A stretch of DNA of 64,000 nt from Streptomyces minutiscleroticus (GTDB lineage Bacteria > Actinomycetota > Actinomycetes > Streptomycetales > Streptomycetaceae), in the NCBI RefSeq assembly GCF_014650875.1, contig NZ_BMVU01000044.1:1-64000 (forward strand), in the 5' to 3' direction. Position 1 is the first letter of the stretch. Each line of letters opens with the position of its first letter. Made by a program: the position numbers and the translations under genes. Shown here in pieces: positions 35,996 to 44,319 of the stretch. Below the pieces are notes generated by a model. That model saw only the letters and a program-made list of their open reading frames with translations, was not told the origin of the DNA and ran no database searches.

Positions 35996-36795
35996 ATGAG
36001 TGAAGACCTGTCCCAGCGCGCGCTGCTGGAAGCCGCGGCCGAGGGGCTGCGCGAGCCGGCGTCCGGCCCACGGTGCCACCATGCCTTCGCGGCCCCGGCT
36101 CCGTACTGCGCGAACTCCTCCTCCCCGCCGCGCTGCGCTACGTCCCGGCGCCCGACCGAACCCGGTCCTGAAGCGGGTCGAGGCGCTGCGGGCCGAAGGG
36201 CATCGGGTGACCGCCGGGCTCGCGGGCGGGCAGGAGGGCGGCGGTCCGGCGCAGGTCGAGCGGTCCGTCGGGGAGTACCTGGCACTGCTCGCGCACGACG
36301 GCGGCCCCGACCGGGTCGGCCTCAGCCTGGCGCAGACGGGGCTGGCCCTCTCCCGCGAGCTGGCCGTGGAGAACACCGGGCGGATCGCGGCCGCCGCCGG
36401 GCGGCGGGACCGCGACGTCGTCCTCGGCGCGGACCGCGCGCCCGCCGTCGACACCGTCCTCTCCGTGCACCGCGAACTGGCCGGCCGCTACGGCAACCTG
36501 GGCGTCACCGTCCACGCCCAGCTGCACCGCACCGAGCACGACCTGGCCGAGCTGGCCCGGCCCGGCCGCCCCATCCGCCTGGTCAGGGGCGACTTCCGGG
36601 AACCGGCGGGCATCGCCCTTAACCCTGGACCCGCGCTGGACGACCGCTATCTGCAGCCGGCGGAGACCCTGGTGGAACACGGGGCACGGCTGAGCCCGGC
36701 CACCCGCGACCCGGCGGTGCTCGCCACGGCGAAGGAGACCGGGCTGCTCGCCCGGGTCGCGGACATTGAGATGCCGCACGGGGTCCGGCCGCAAC
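35996..36795 (+). pseudogene. Proline dehydrogenase remnant
   Basis: The ATG frame begins MSEDLSQRALLEAAAEGLRE; frameshifts near 36060-36170 lead through SVLRELLLPAALRYVPAPDR to a frame with VLKRVEALRAEGHRVTAGLA, GVTVHAQLHRTEHDLAELAR and IRLVRGDFREP, a TIM-barrel pattern of FAD-linked proline dehydrogenases. The frame ends in ADIEMPHGVRPQ, where it is joined to IS110 sequence. Multiple frameshifts and truncation make it inactive. Confidence 0.65.
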
Positions 36796-37693
36796 TGGAA
36801 GCGGGCGGTGGAGAACGCAGGCGGACTCGGCCGGCATCTCGCCCAGTGGCTCATCGCCCGCGGCGAGAGCGTCGTCGGCATGCCTGCCGCGGCGACCAGC
36901 TGTGTGCGGGAGCTCTCCCGTGGTGGACGGCGCAAGAACGACCGGACCGACGCCGCGGCCGCGGCCACCGTCGCCTGCCTGCAGGGAGACGGACGGGATG
37001 TCGAGCCCGAGGATCACACCACAGCACTGGCTCCTCTGGACGAACGGCGTGTGAACCCGGCCCGGACCGGGGTCCGCACGGTCCATCAGCTTCACGCGCT
37101 GCTGCGTGATCTGCTCCCCGGCGGCGCCCCGACCCAGCTGTCCGCGGACCCGGCGGCCACACTGCTGCGGGCCGTCCGTCCCGTCGGCGACGTCGAGGCC
37201 GTCCGTAAGGACATCGCCTGGGACTTGGTCGCCGAGATCCGGAAGCTGGACAAGCAGCTCACGGACAACGCCGCCCGGATGCAGAGCCTGGTGGAGGCAT
37301 CGGGCAGCGCGCTGACGGACACCCCGGGCATCGGACCGGTGAGGGCCGCCCGGCTGATCGGCCGCACCCGGCGGGCTCATCGCTTTCCCACCTCGGCGGC
37401 GTTCGCGAACTACGCGGGTGCCACCTCGGTAGAGATCGCCCGTGCGGAAGGCCCGCCACCGGCTCTCCCGCTCCGGTGACCGCCAGCTCAATTCCGTCCT
37501 CCACACCATCGCAGTCGTGCAGATACGGATGCCGAACTCACCCGGACACGCCTACTACCAGCGCAAACTCCCTGAGGGCAAGCCGCCGAAGGAAGCAGAG
37601 CGGTGTCCGAAACGCCGCCTGGCGGACCACGTGTGGTGCGTCATGATCGCCAACGAACGGCAAGTCAAGTCCCTTCTTGACCAGGCGGCTTGA
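36796..37693 (+). pseudogene. IS110-family transposase remnant
   Basis: Starts inside the transposase with AVENAGGLGRHLAQWLIARG and ELSRGGRRKNDRTDAAAAAT. The Transposase_20 domain follows (DTPGIGPVRAARLIGRT, FANYAGATSVEIARA), a frameshift near 37445, and the conserved end KARHRLSRSGDRQLNSVLHT ... KRRLADHVWCVMI. The N-terminal RuvC-like Asp residues are missing. It is fused to the broken proline dehydrogenase. Confidence 0.85.
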
Positions 37694-37751
37694 CAAGACA
37701 CAGAGGCACCTCGGGTTCGATAGGGACTCGATCATTTGAGAGGATCGAGTT

Positions 37752-37931
37752 ATGGCACGTCCTTCCCAGTATCCGCTTGAGCTGCGCCGTCGTGCGGTGC
37801 GGATGGTCGCCGAGGTGCGGCCCGACCACGACGCCGAGTGGGCCGCGATGAAAGCGGTCTTGATCAAGTTCGGTTCACTGGACAGACCCGGCAGAGGGGG
37901 ATCACTGTGCTGTACGGTGGGCCGCCACTGA
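37752..37931 (+). pseudogene. IS3-family OrfA 5' fragment
   Basis: Encodes MARPSQYPLELRRRAVRMVA and EVRPDHDAEWAAMKAV, the start of an IS1372-like OrfA, then diverges and stops after 59 codons. Confidence 0.7.
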
Positions 37932-38024
37932 GCACGGGGTAAGGCAGTCGTGATCTTCCTCGGAAAGGGGATCGTCGTCAGCATGACGGCGATCACGTCG
38001 TTTTGATGGCGAAGGGATACCGGC

Positions 38025-38249
38025 ATGGCCAAACCCGTTCGAGCGCAGTTGGGTGACACCTGGATCACCTGCCAGGTCTGTCAGGGTGATCTCTTTCGCG
38101 AGCGGCAGATCAAGCTCAACAGCTTCGGCATGGAGTTCGTGAAGATGGCGTGGGCCGACGAGTCGGCAACCGGTCTGATCTGCTGGAGATGCGGTTATGT
38201 CCACCTCTTCGTGAATGACGGCATAAAGCTCTCCCGAGTCGAGAAGTGA
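38025..38249 (+). CDS. Small zinc-ribbon protein
   Basis: A 74-residue protein with GAAGGGA 7 nt before the ATG. Two CxxC knuckles, TCQVCQG (15-21) and ICWRCGY (52-58), are separated by about 33 residues (NSFGMEFVKMAWADE between), a classical zinc ribbon. It could bind nucleic acid or a partner protein. Nothing else is encoded in the operon; it sits among IS remnants but is itself intact, with lower GC than the neighbours, suggesting separate acquisition. Confidence 0.75.
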   Translation: MAKPVRAQLGDTWITCQVCQGDLFRERQIKLNSFGMEFVKMAWADESATGLICWRCGYVHLFVNDGIKLSRVEK

Positions 38250-38500
38250 CGCCAGAACGACGGCCGTGATCAAGCGACGGCCCCCATCACGGTCGTAGCG
38301 GTCGGCGCCCGCACCGCTTACGGTGCCTGCTTTCGAGTGAGGCGCGTTACTGGCATTGTGATCTGCACAAACACCACTCTGCGCCCGGGCCGACCGCTTC
38401 CCCGGGCGCAGACGGAGTGCCGCCCCGACCGGGTCTGCACGGTCAACGGGTCCGGCGCACATCCGGTGGTGACCGAGGGTGACGAGCATCGTGGGCGATC

Positions 38501-38935
38501 ATGCTGCTCGTGAACTTCCCTGCGAGCAGGTCTTTTCAGGATCGTCAGCGCTGGTCGGGCAGGACCGTCACCGAGGTGGCCCGGGAACTCGGCGTCAGTC
38601 CCGAGGGGCTGCGTGACCGGGTCGAACAGGACCAGGTCGACCGGGGCCAGGGGGCGTCGGGTGAGCTGACGAGCGCGGAGCGGGAGGAGCCGCGCCGGCT
38701 GCGGCGGCGAAGCCGTGAGCAGGCCGAGACGATCGAGGTGCTGCGAAAAGCCGCGGTCTTCCTCGCGAAGGAGAGCGATCGATGAGCGCGGTCCATGCGT
38801 TCATCGAAGCGGAGAAGACCACCTACCCCGTTGCTCTGCTGCGCCGACTGCTCAAGGTGGCCCGGTCCTCGTTCTACGCCTGGCAGGCCGGCGAGCAGGA
38901 ACGCCGGGCGAGGCGGCTTGCCCGTCGCGCCGTCA
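38501..38935 (+). pseudogene. IS3-family OrfA/OrfB remnant
   Basis: 38501-38785 encodes OrfA from RTVTEVARELGVSPEGLRDR through SAEREEPRRLRRRSREQAET and the leucine-zipper region EVLRKAAVFLAKE. It overlaps OrfB at 38782 (ATGA), which begins SAVHAFIEAEKTTYPVALLR and LLKVARSSFYAWQAGEQERR, then loses homology after about 50 residues. The catalytic domain is missing. Confidence 0.8.
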
Positions 38936-39133
38936 GTCCGGTTGGCGGTGCCGGTGCGGCTGGAAGGGATGCCGGCGGGTGTGTTGGCGCCGGGCTGTCA
39001 GCGCATCGTGCAGGTCCCGGCCCATCGGGGCCGGTCCGGCGAGGGCGCGGCGCGATGGAGTGCCGGGAGGTCGTCGCGGCCGTGGGCTTGGCCGTGGTGC
39101 CGGTGAAGATCGAGGGGGTGCGGTCGAAGCCTG

Positions 39134-39165
39134 CCCGTCCTGCCTCCGGGTCGAGGCAGGACGGG
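39134..39165 (-). terminator. Terminator of the MFS gene
   Basis: A perfect 13-bp stem (CCCGTCCTGCCTC / GAGGCAGGACGGG) with a 6-nt loop just after the MFS stop codon (39175). There is no T-run, as is common in Streptomyces. Confidence 0.75.
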
Positions 39166-39174
39166 TGGGACACG

Positions 39175-40788
39175 TCAGGCGCCGTCCGGCACCACGGCGT
39201 CGGAGGGCCGCGGCGCGCTCGGGGTTTGCGCTGCTGATTCGCGTACGACCTTCGCCGATCCCGTGCGGTTGGCGCGGGGGCGCAGGAGGACGAAGGCGAG
39301 GACGGCCGCGAGGAAGGTCAGCGCGGCCGAGACGGTCAGGCACAGGCGCATGCCGTCGAGGAAGGCGCTTCCGACGGCGCCCCAGACCTGGCCGGTGCGC
39401 GCGCCGAGCGGCACCGAGCCGGCCGCGCCCAGACCGCCGTCCCGGACCGCGTCGGTGAGCCGGTCGGCGAGGGGGCCGTCGATTCCGGCGTCGGAGAGGC
39501 GGTCCGGCAGCGCGGAGACGGCGCGGCTGGTGAGGAGGGCGCCGAGTACGGCGGGGCCGAGCGCGCCGCCGACCTGCCGGAAGGCGTTGTTTCCCGCGGC
39601 GGCCATCCCGGCGAGCGGGTGCGGCACGGAGGCGACGGCGACGGCGGTCATCGGTGTCGTCACCATCCCCATGCCGAGCCCCAGCAGGACCAGCCGCCAG
39701 GAGAGCGAGCCGAAGGACGTGCTCGCGTCGGCGCCGAGCAGGGTGAGCAGCGCGGCGGTCACCAGAAGCAGGCCCGTGGTGATCATGAGGCGTGGCGCGA
39801 TCCGGTACATGACGCGTCCGGCGACGCCGCTGACGAGCAGCGCGGCCCCGGTGATCAGGAGCATCCGCCAGGCGGTGCCGAGGGTGTCGAGGTGCTGGAC
39901 CATGCCGAAGTAGAGGCTCAGCACGAAGAAGAAGCCGATCATGCCGAGGAACATGACCATGGCCACGAGAGTGGTGGCGGTGAAGCCGGGGCTGCGGAAG
40001 AGCGCGAGGTCGAGCATGGGGTGCGCGGAGCGCCGCTCGGCGACGACGAAGGCGGCCCCGCTGACGAGCGCGACGGCGAGCGCGACGACGACCTGCGCGT
40101 CGGCGAAGGAGCCTTCGCCGCCCTGGATGACGCCGTAGACGAGTGCGGTGATGGCGAGCGCCGCGGTGATCTGTCCGGGCCAGTCAAGGCGGCCGGTGCG
40201 CGGGGCGCGGGACTCGGGCAGCAGCCGCAGGGAGACGCCGAAGGCGGCCAGCGCGACGGGTATCGGCACCAGGAAGATCCACCGCCACTCCGTGTGGCCG
40301 AGGATCAGTCCGGCGATCACGCCGCCGACGGCGAGGGCGCCCAGCAGGCACATCGCCCAGAAGCCGATGAACTTCCCGCGCTCGCGGTGGTCGGGCACCG
40401 CGTGGCTGATGAGTGCGAGCGTCGTGGGCAGCAGCGCGGCGGCGCCGATTCCGGAGAGCGCCTGACCGGTCCACAACTGGCCGATGGAGTGCGCGGTGAG
40501 CGAGGTCGCCGCGCCGGCGGCGGAGAGCAGCAGTCCGGTGAGGTAGACCTTCTTGCGGCCGTGGACGTCGCCGAAGACACCGGCGGTGAGGATGAAGGCG
40601 GCCATCGGCAGCACGAAGGCGTCCGACACCCATGACAGTTGCGAGGTGGTCGTGGAGAGGGCCGACTGGATGGCGGTCAGACTCACCGAGACGCTGGTCA
40701 CCGGCAGGTAGGCGACGAAGACCCCGAGGCAGGCCATGAGGAGCGTCGTCCCGCGACGGGGCTCGGCGGCGGGCGGTGACTGGGACAA
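39175..40788 (-). CDS. MFS exporter, 14-TM DHA2 family
   Basis: A 537-residue transporter of the EmrB/QacA drug:H+ antiporter group with about 14 membrane helices. Motif A is GDVHGRKKVYL near residues 75-85, and motif C-like GLGMGMVTTP lies in the second half. The start is inferred to be a TTG at 40786-40788 because AAGGAG lies 7 nt upstream; the next ATG is 17 codons later and has none. It is divergent from an Lrp/AsnC regulator, which probably controls it. The substrate (drug or amino acid) is unknown. Confidence 0.88.
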   Translation of the reverse strand: MSQSPPAAEPRRGTTLLMACLGVFVAYLPVTSVSVSLTAIQSALSTTTSQLSWVSDAFVLPMAAFILTAGVFGDVHGRKKVYLTGLLLSAAGAATSLTAHSIGQLWTGQALSGIGAAALLPTTLALISHAVPDHRERGKFIGFWAMCLLGALAVGGVIAGLILGHTEWRWIFLVPIPVALAAFGVSLRLLPESRAPRTGRLDWPGQITAALAITALVYGVIQGGEGSFADAQVVVALAVALVSGAAFVVAERRSAHPMLDLALFRSPGFTATTLVAMVMFLGMIGFFFVLSLYFGMVQHLDTLGTAWRMLLITGAALLVSGVAGRVMYRIAPRLMITTGLLLVTAALLTLLGADASTSFGSLSWRLVLLGLGMGMVTTPMTAVAVASVPHPLAGMAAAGNNAFRQVGGALGPAVLGALLTSRAVSALPDRLSDAGIDGPLADRLTDAVRDGGLGAAGSVPLGARTGQVWGAVGSAFLDGMRLCLTVSAALTFLAAVLAFVLLRPRANRTGSAKVVRESAAQTPSAPRPSDAVVPDGA

Positions 40789-41012
40789 GGGGAAACTCCT
40801 TCGGGGCACCGGGACGCCGGTGCGAGGGACGGGTCGAAAGACGTGGGAGACACGGCCGGCGCGGCAGTACGAGACGGACGGGTACGGACGACAGGCCAGG
40901 TTCTGCCACGGGGCTGGAGGGACGCACGGCCGGTCCGCCCGTACAGCCTCCGGTGCAGAAGTCTCCGCCACATCGGGCCAATCCCCCAATTTCCTGCCGT
41001 TCACATGGAGAA

Positions 41013-41036
41013 ATGCGCTGCCGTAAGGCACTGCAT
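41013..41036. promoter_or_regulatory. Candidate Lrp/AsnC operator
   Basis: ATGCGCTGCC, spacer GTAA, GGCACTGCAT: an inverted repeat with 8 of 10 matching positions, 14 bp before the Lrp start and on the MFS side of the intergenic region. Confidence 0.5.
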
Positions 41037-41050
41037 GCGAAAATTCCGCC

Positions 41051-42046
41051 ATGCTTGACGCCTTGGACAGTCTTATCCTCCACGCGCTGCACGTGGCGCC
41101 GCGCGCGCCGTTCCGGGTGATCGGGGAGGCGGTGGGGGTGTCGGAACAGACCGTGGCCCGCCGCTACCGGGCGATGCGGCGCGCGGGCACCATGCGGGTC
41201 GTGGGACTGGTGTCCCCGGCGGTGAACGGCTTCGCGTCGAGCATGGTGCGGATCACGCTGCGCCCGGACAGGATCGACGCGCTGGCCGAGGCGGTGACCC
41301 GGTTGCCGGAAATCTCCTTCGCCAACGTCTCCGTCGGCGGCTCGGAGATCGTCTGCGCGCTGGAGGCGCCGCACGACGGCCGGATCCCGGAAGTGCTGCG
41401 CCGGCTGGCGCGCTTTCCAGGGGTGGTGGAGGTCGCCACGAGCATGGTGCTGCACACCTACTCCCCTCCCGGTGCCGACTGGGCGCGGCTCGGCCCCTCG
41501 CTCTCACCGGAGGCGGTGGCGCTGCTCCTCGAGCGGCACCCACGGCAGGAACGTCAGGGTCCGCCGGTCGAGCCGCGGGAGGAGGACAGCGCGCTGCTCG
41601 ACGTCCTGGCCGAGGACGGCCGCGCGAGTCAGGCCACTCTGGCCGAGAGCACCGGCTGGACCACCGGACGGATCGCGCGTCGCATGGAGACCCTGGAGCG
41701 CTCGGGCACACTCCTCTACGACGTGGATCTGGTTCCGGAGCGGCTGGGTTACCCCTTCGGCGCGGCACTATGGCTGCGTACCACCCCCGGAGCGCTGCAC
41801 GAGACGGGCACGGCCGTCGCCGCGCTTCCCCGTGTCGTCTTCACCGCGGCGACGTCGGGCGAGCAGAACCTCATGGCGATCGTGATCTGCACGGGCGTCT
41901 CCGACTTCTACGACTTCCTCAGCCGCTCCCTCGCCACGGTTCCCGGCATCACCGACTACGCCGTGAGTGCGTGGCTGCGAACCCTCAAGAGAGCCGCGTC
42001 GCTCGTCTACCAGGGGCGGCTGGTCCCGTCGCCCATGCGACGGTGA
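41051..42046 (+). CDS. Lrp/AsnC regulator with two HTH units
   Basis: A 331-residue protein, about twice the usual Lrp length. It has a first HTH (about 5-50, FRVIGEAVGVSEQTVARRYR) with an AsnC ligand domain, then a second HTH (about 178-225, ASQATLAESTGWTTGRIARR) followed by another RAM-type ligand domain ending ITDYAVSAWLRTLKRAA. Such duplicated members are common in Streptomyces. It is divergent from the MFS exporter; sensing an amino acid or related metabolite and switching the exporter is the likely role. Confidence 0.88.
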   Translation: MLDALDSLILHALHVAPRAPFRVIGEAVGVSEQTVARRYRAMRRAGTMRVVGLVSPAVNGFASSMVRITLRPDRIDALAEAVTRLPEISFANVSVGGSEIVCALEAPHDGRIPEVLRRLARFPGVVEVATSMVLHTYSPPGADWARLGPSLSPEAVALLLERHPRQERQGPPVEPREEDSALLDVLAEDGRASQATLAESTGWTTGRIARRMETLERSGTLLYDVDLVPERLGYPFGAALWLRTTPGALHETGTAVAALPRVVFTAATSGEQNLMAIVICTGVSDFYDFLSRSLATVPGITDYAVSAWLRTLKRAASLVYQGRLVPSPMRR

Positions 42047-42546
42047 AGGGAAGAACGTCGCGTGCCCCGGCTGACGCCGAGCCCAGGCCGGAAGGCCGGG
42101 TTCCCTGTCAGGGCGAAGAGTCCGCCCGGGTGCAGATCACCAGGGGCCGGAACCAGAGGTGTCCACCACTCGGGGACAGGTCCCGGTCAAGACTCTCTCG
42201 TCCGCCCTTCACGATCCTGCGGTGGGCCGGTGGAGAAGGGGAACGGCCACCGCGTGGTCACCAGCGGTCGTGCGGGCTTCTGGAGATCGTGCGGTGGCCG
42301 TGAGCCACAGCGTGGCCCTGTCCGATGACGGACGGCGTTCGGCCAGGTCACGGCCCGGATCTCAGGCCGTTTCCGCAGGGCTGCTCCCCGGGCCGCAGCC
42401 CGCGCGTACCTTCTCGCGCTCTTCTCCGGCGTCGAGCGCGAGGTCTGTCGGCGGCCGGCCGGACACGTGCGCCCGGGATCGATGAAGATCGCCCCTCATC
42501 GCCCGTTCGGGGGGTGAGGGCGCCGGGCCCGGGGAAGGATGCCGCC
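42047..42546. other. No gene recognised
   Basis: About 500 bp between the Lrp gene and the RipA/SLATT-like gene; frames have no family resemblance. It marks the left boundary of the TIR/Hsp70 locus. Confidence 0.35.
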
Positions 42547-43068
42547 ATGGCCGGAATCAGTGACCTGCTGTGGAACCAGGACATCGGAGCGTCCGCCTAC
42601 CGCGAGGGTCCCACTGGGTCCGTGCAGTACCAGTCGGCGGTCATCGAGCAGTACAAGCTGTGCGTGGAGATGGCCGACCGGGTCAGTGCCCGCCGCAATC
42701 TGGCGAACACCTTCTTCCTGACACTGAACAGCGGCCTCGTCGCCGCGTTCGGTGCCTGGCGTTCCGGCCGGTCGGGCAACGGTCTCCCGGTCCTGTTGCT
42801 CCTGGCGGGACTGGTGGTCCTGCTCGGCGTGTGCGCCGCCTGGTGGTTCACGGTCCGCTCCTACCGGCAGCTGAACGAGGGGAAGTTCAAGGTGATCGAG
42901 GCCTTGGAGGAGCGGCTGCCGGCCCGCGCCTTCGTCGCCGCCGAGTGGAACGCCCTGGAGAAGGGGCAGAACTGGCGCGTCTACCTGCCGCTCGTCCACG
43001 TCGAGCGGTGGATCCCGCTCACCTTCGCCCTCGCCTACGTCCTCGGCTTCGCCGCCCTGGTGCGGTGA
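42547..43068 (+). CDS. RipA/SLATT-like small membrane protein
   Basis: A 173-residue protein with GGGGAAGGA upstream of the ATG. An amphipathic N-terminal part (QYQSAVIEQYKLCVEMADRV) leads to membrane helices at about 54-71 and 80-101, the SYRQLNEGKFKVIEALEERL motif, and a third helix at 154-172. This is the layout of RipA-family octameric proteins and of SLATT domains, 2-TM effectors that accompany nucleotide-sensing SLOG proteins in conflict systems. A SLOG protein is encoded 76 bp downstream. The inferred role is an inner-membrane effector or pore opened by a signal; not proven. Confidence 0.75.
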   Translation: MAGISDLLWNQDIGASAYREGPTGSVQYQSAVIEQYKLCVEMADRVSARRNLANTFFLTLNSGLVAAFGAWRSGRSGNGLPVLLLLAGLVVLLGVCAAWWFTVRSYRQLNEGKFKVIEALEERLPARAFVAAEWNALEKGQNWRVYLPLVHVERWIPLTFALAYVLGFAALVR

Positions 43069-43144
43069 GGCGCGCACGAGGGGTGCGCGGACCCGGCCAC
43101 GGCCGGCGGACGGCGCGCAGCCGCGCGAGGCGGGGACTTCACGT

Positions 43145-43642
43145 ATGACGGACATAGCCGTGACCGGCCACATGGATCTGGCTCCTGAGGCGTACGGACC
43201 CGTACGCGCCCGCCTTCACGAGTTTCTGGCAGGCCTGCGCGACGAGAGGCTCGTCGGTCGTTCCTGCCTCGCCCGCGGGGCCGACTCGCTCTTCGCCGAG
43301 GCGGTCCTCTCCCTGGGGTGGGGACTCTCGGTGATCATCCCTTCCCGGGACTACCGGGAAGCGGTCGTACACGCGGCCGACCTCGCGCGCTTCGACGCCC
43401 TGTGCGAGGCCGCCGACGAGGTGACCGTCATGCCGTACGCACGCGCAGGACGCGAGGCCTACGAGGCGACCACCCACCGTCTGCTGCACGGCGCGCAGCG
43501 CCTGGTCGCCGTCTGGGACGGCAGCGCCCCCACGGGCCGGGGCGGCGGCACCGCCGACACGGTCGCCGAGGCCCGGTCGCTGGGCCTGCCCGTCGACGTC
43601 GTGTGGCCCGCCGGTGCCCGGCGCACCGGCGGGGCGTCCTGA
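43145..43642 (+). CDS. SLOG-domain nucleotide-sensor protein
   Basis: A 165-residue Rossmann-like protein of the SLOG (LOG/DprA-related) superfamily. It shows the opening VTGHMDL (6-12), the CLARGADSLFAEAVLSLGWG segment (41-60) followed by VIIPS, and the C-terminal VAVWDGSAPTGRGGGTADTV (121-140) with the Gly-rich ligand loop. In the family these bind nucleotides or their derivatives and sense or process signals for linked effectors. It follows the SLATT-like gene and precedes the Hsp70/TIR operon by 212 bp. Confidence 0.8.
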   Translation: MTDIAVTGHMDLAPEAYGPVRARLHEFLAGLRDERLVGRSCLARGADSLFAEAVLSLGWGLSVIIPSRDYREAVVHAADLARFDALCEAADEVTVMPYARAGREAYEATTHRLLHGAQRLVAVWDGSAPTGRGGGTADTVAEARSLGLPVDVVWPAGARRTGGAS

Positions 43643-43712
43643 GCAACTCCCGTGCCCGGCGGGCCCACAGGGTGGTCCGGCAAAGATTGTCCAACTGTTG
43701 CGGAACGGCTTC

Positions 43713-43745
43713 GATTGGCCGTTGTGCCGCCTTACTATCGACGCA
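43713..43745 (+). promoter_or_regulatory. Possible promoter of the Hsp70/TIR operon
   Basis: The 212-bp gap is less GC-rich than its surroundings. It has a TACTAT hexamer (about 43735) with TTCGAT 17 bp upstream, about 110 bp before the J-like gene, and AACGGC/GCCGTT arms overlapping it. The hexamers deviate from consensus at the -35 position. Confidence 0.35.
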
Positions 43746-43854
43746 ACGTCACAATGTGAAGAGCCGGACGTCAACGAGGGAGACCACACCGGGCACGGGA
43801 GCCGCAGAAGGCCCGCCTCCCGGTGAGTCGTGTAGGTGAACGGGGACTTCTGCA

Positions 43855-44301
43855 ATGCCCGGTTTCGAAAGAACCGGGGCAGCGCTGTTCGGACTGCCCC
43901 TGGTCGTGCCCAGAACCACGGAGTACACGCGTCTCGGTGTGCCGCCCGAGGCGACCGCCGAGGAGATCCGCGCGGCGGCCGCCCGCTACGACGCCCGCCT
44001 CCAGGCACGCGGCGCGAGCGAGGACGAGATCGCCGCCGCGCACGCCGTGAACATGGAGAACGCCGAGGCCCGTGCCGAGCACGACGCACGGCACCCACCG
44101 CTGTCCCTCCTGCGTGTCGAACCGACGTGGGAGGCCGTCCTCGACGACCGGGACGCCGGGCTGACCGTGCTGCGCCGCGAGATCGAGTCCTTCCTCGCGG
44201 CCGCCGGCGCGGACGTCCACCACCCCACGGACACCACCCGGACGGACTTCACCGCCGACTTCACCCGCGCTCACCTGCTCGACGGTTTCGCCGACGAGTG
44301 A
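43855..44301 (+). CDS. J-domain-like protein lacking HPD
   Basis: A 148-residue protein, first gene of the Hsp70 operon, GGGGAC 7 nt upstream. Residues 22-83 follow a J-domain outline: EYTRLGVPPEATAEEIRAAA at the start, and NMENAEARAEHDARHPP where J domains have the NEAYEVLSDPEKRAxYD helix. The loop that should carry His-Pro-Asp reads QARGASEDEIA, so it cannot stimulate Hsp70 ATPase in the normal way. The C-terminal 60 residues are an acidic helical domain. It may be an inactive adaptor docking on the Hsp70 encoded 18 bp downstream. Confidence 0.7.
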   Translation: MPGFERTGAALFGLPLVVPRTTEYTRLGVPPEATAEEIRAAAARYDARLQARGASEDEIAAAHAVNMENAEARAEHDARHPPLSLLRVEPTWEAVLDDRDAGLTVLRREIESFLAAAGADVHHPTDTTRTDFTADFTRAHLLDGFADE

Positions 44302-44319
44302 CCACCGGAGGACCGCCCC

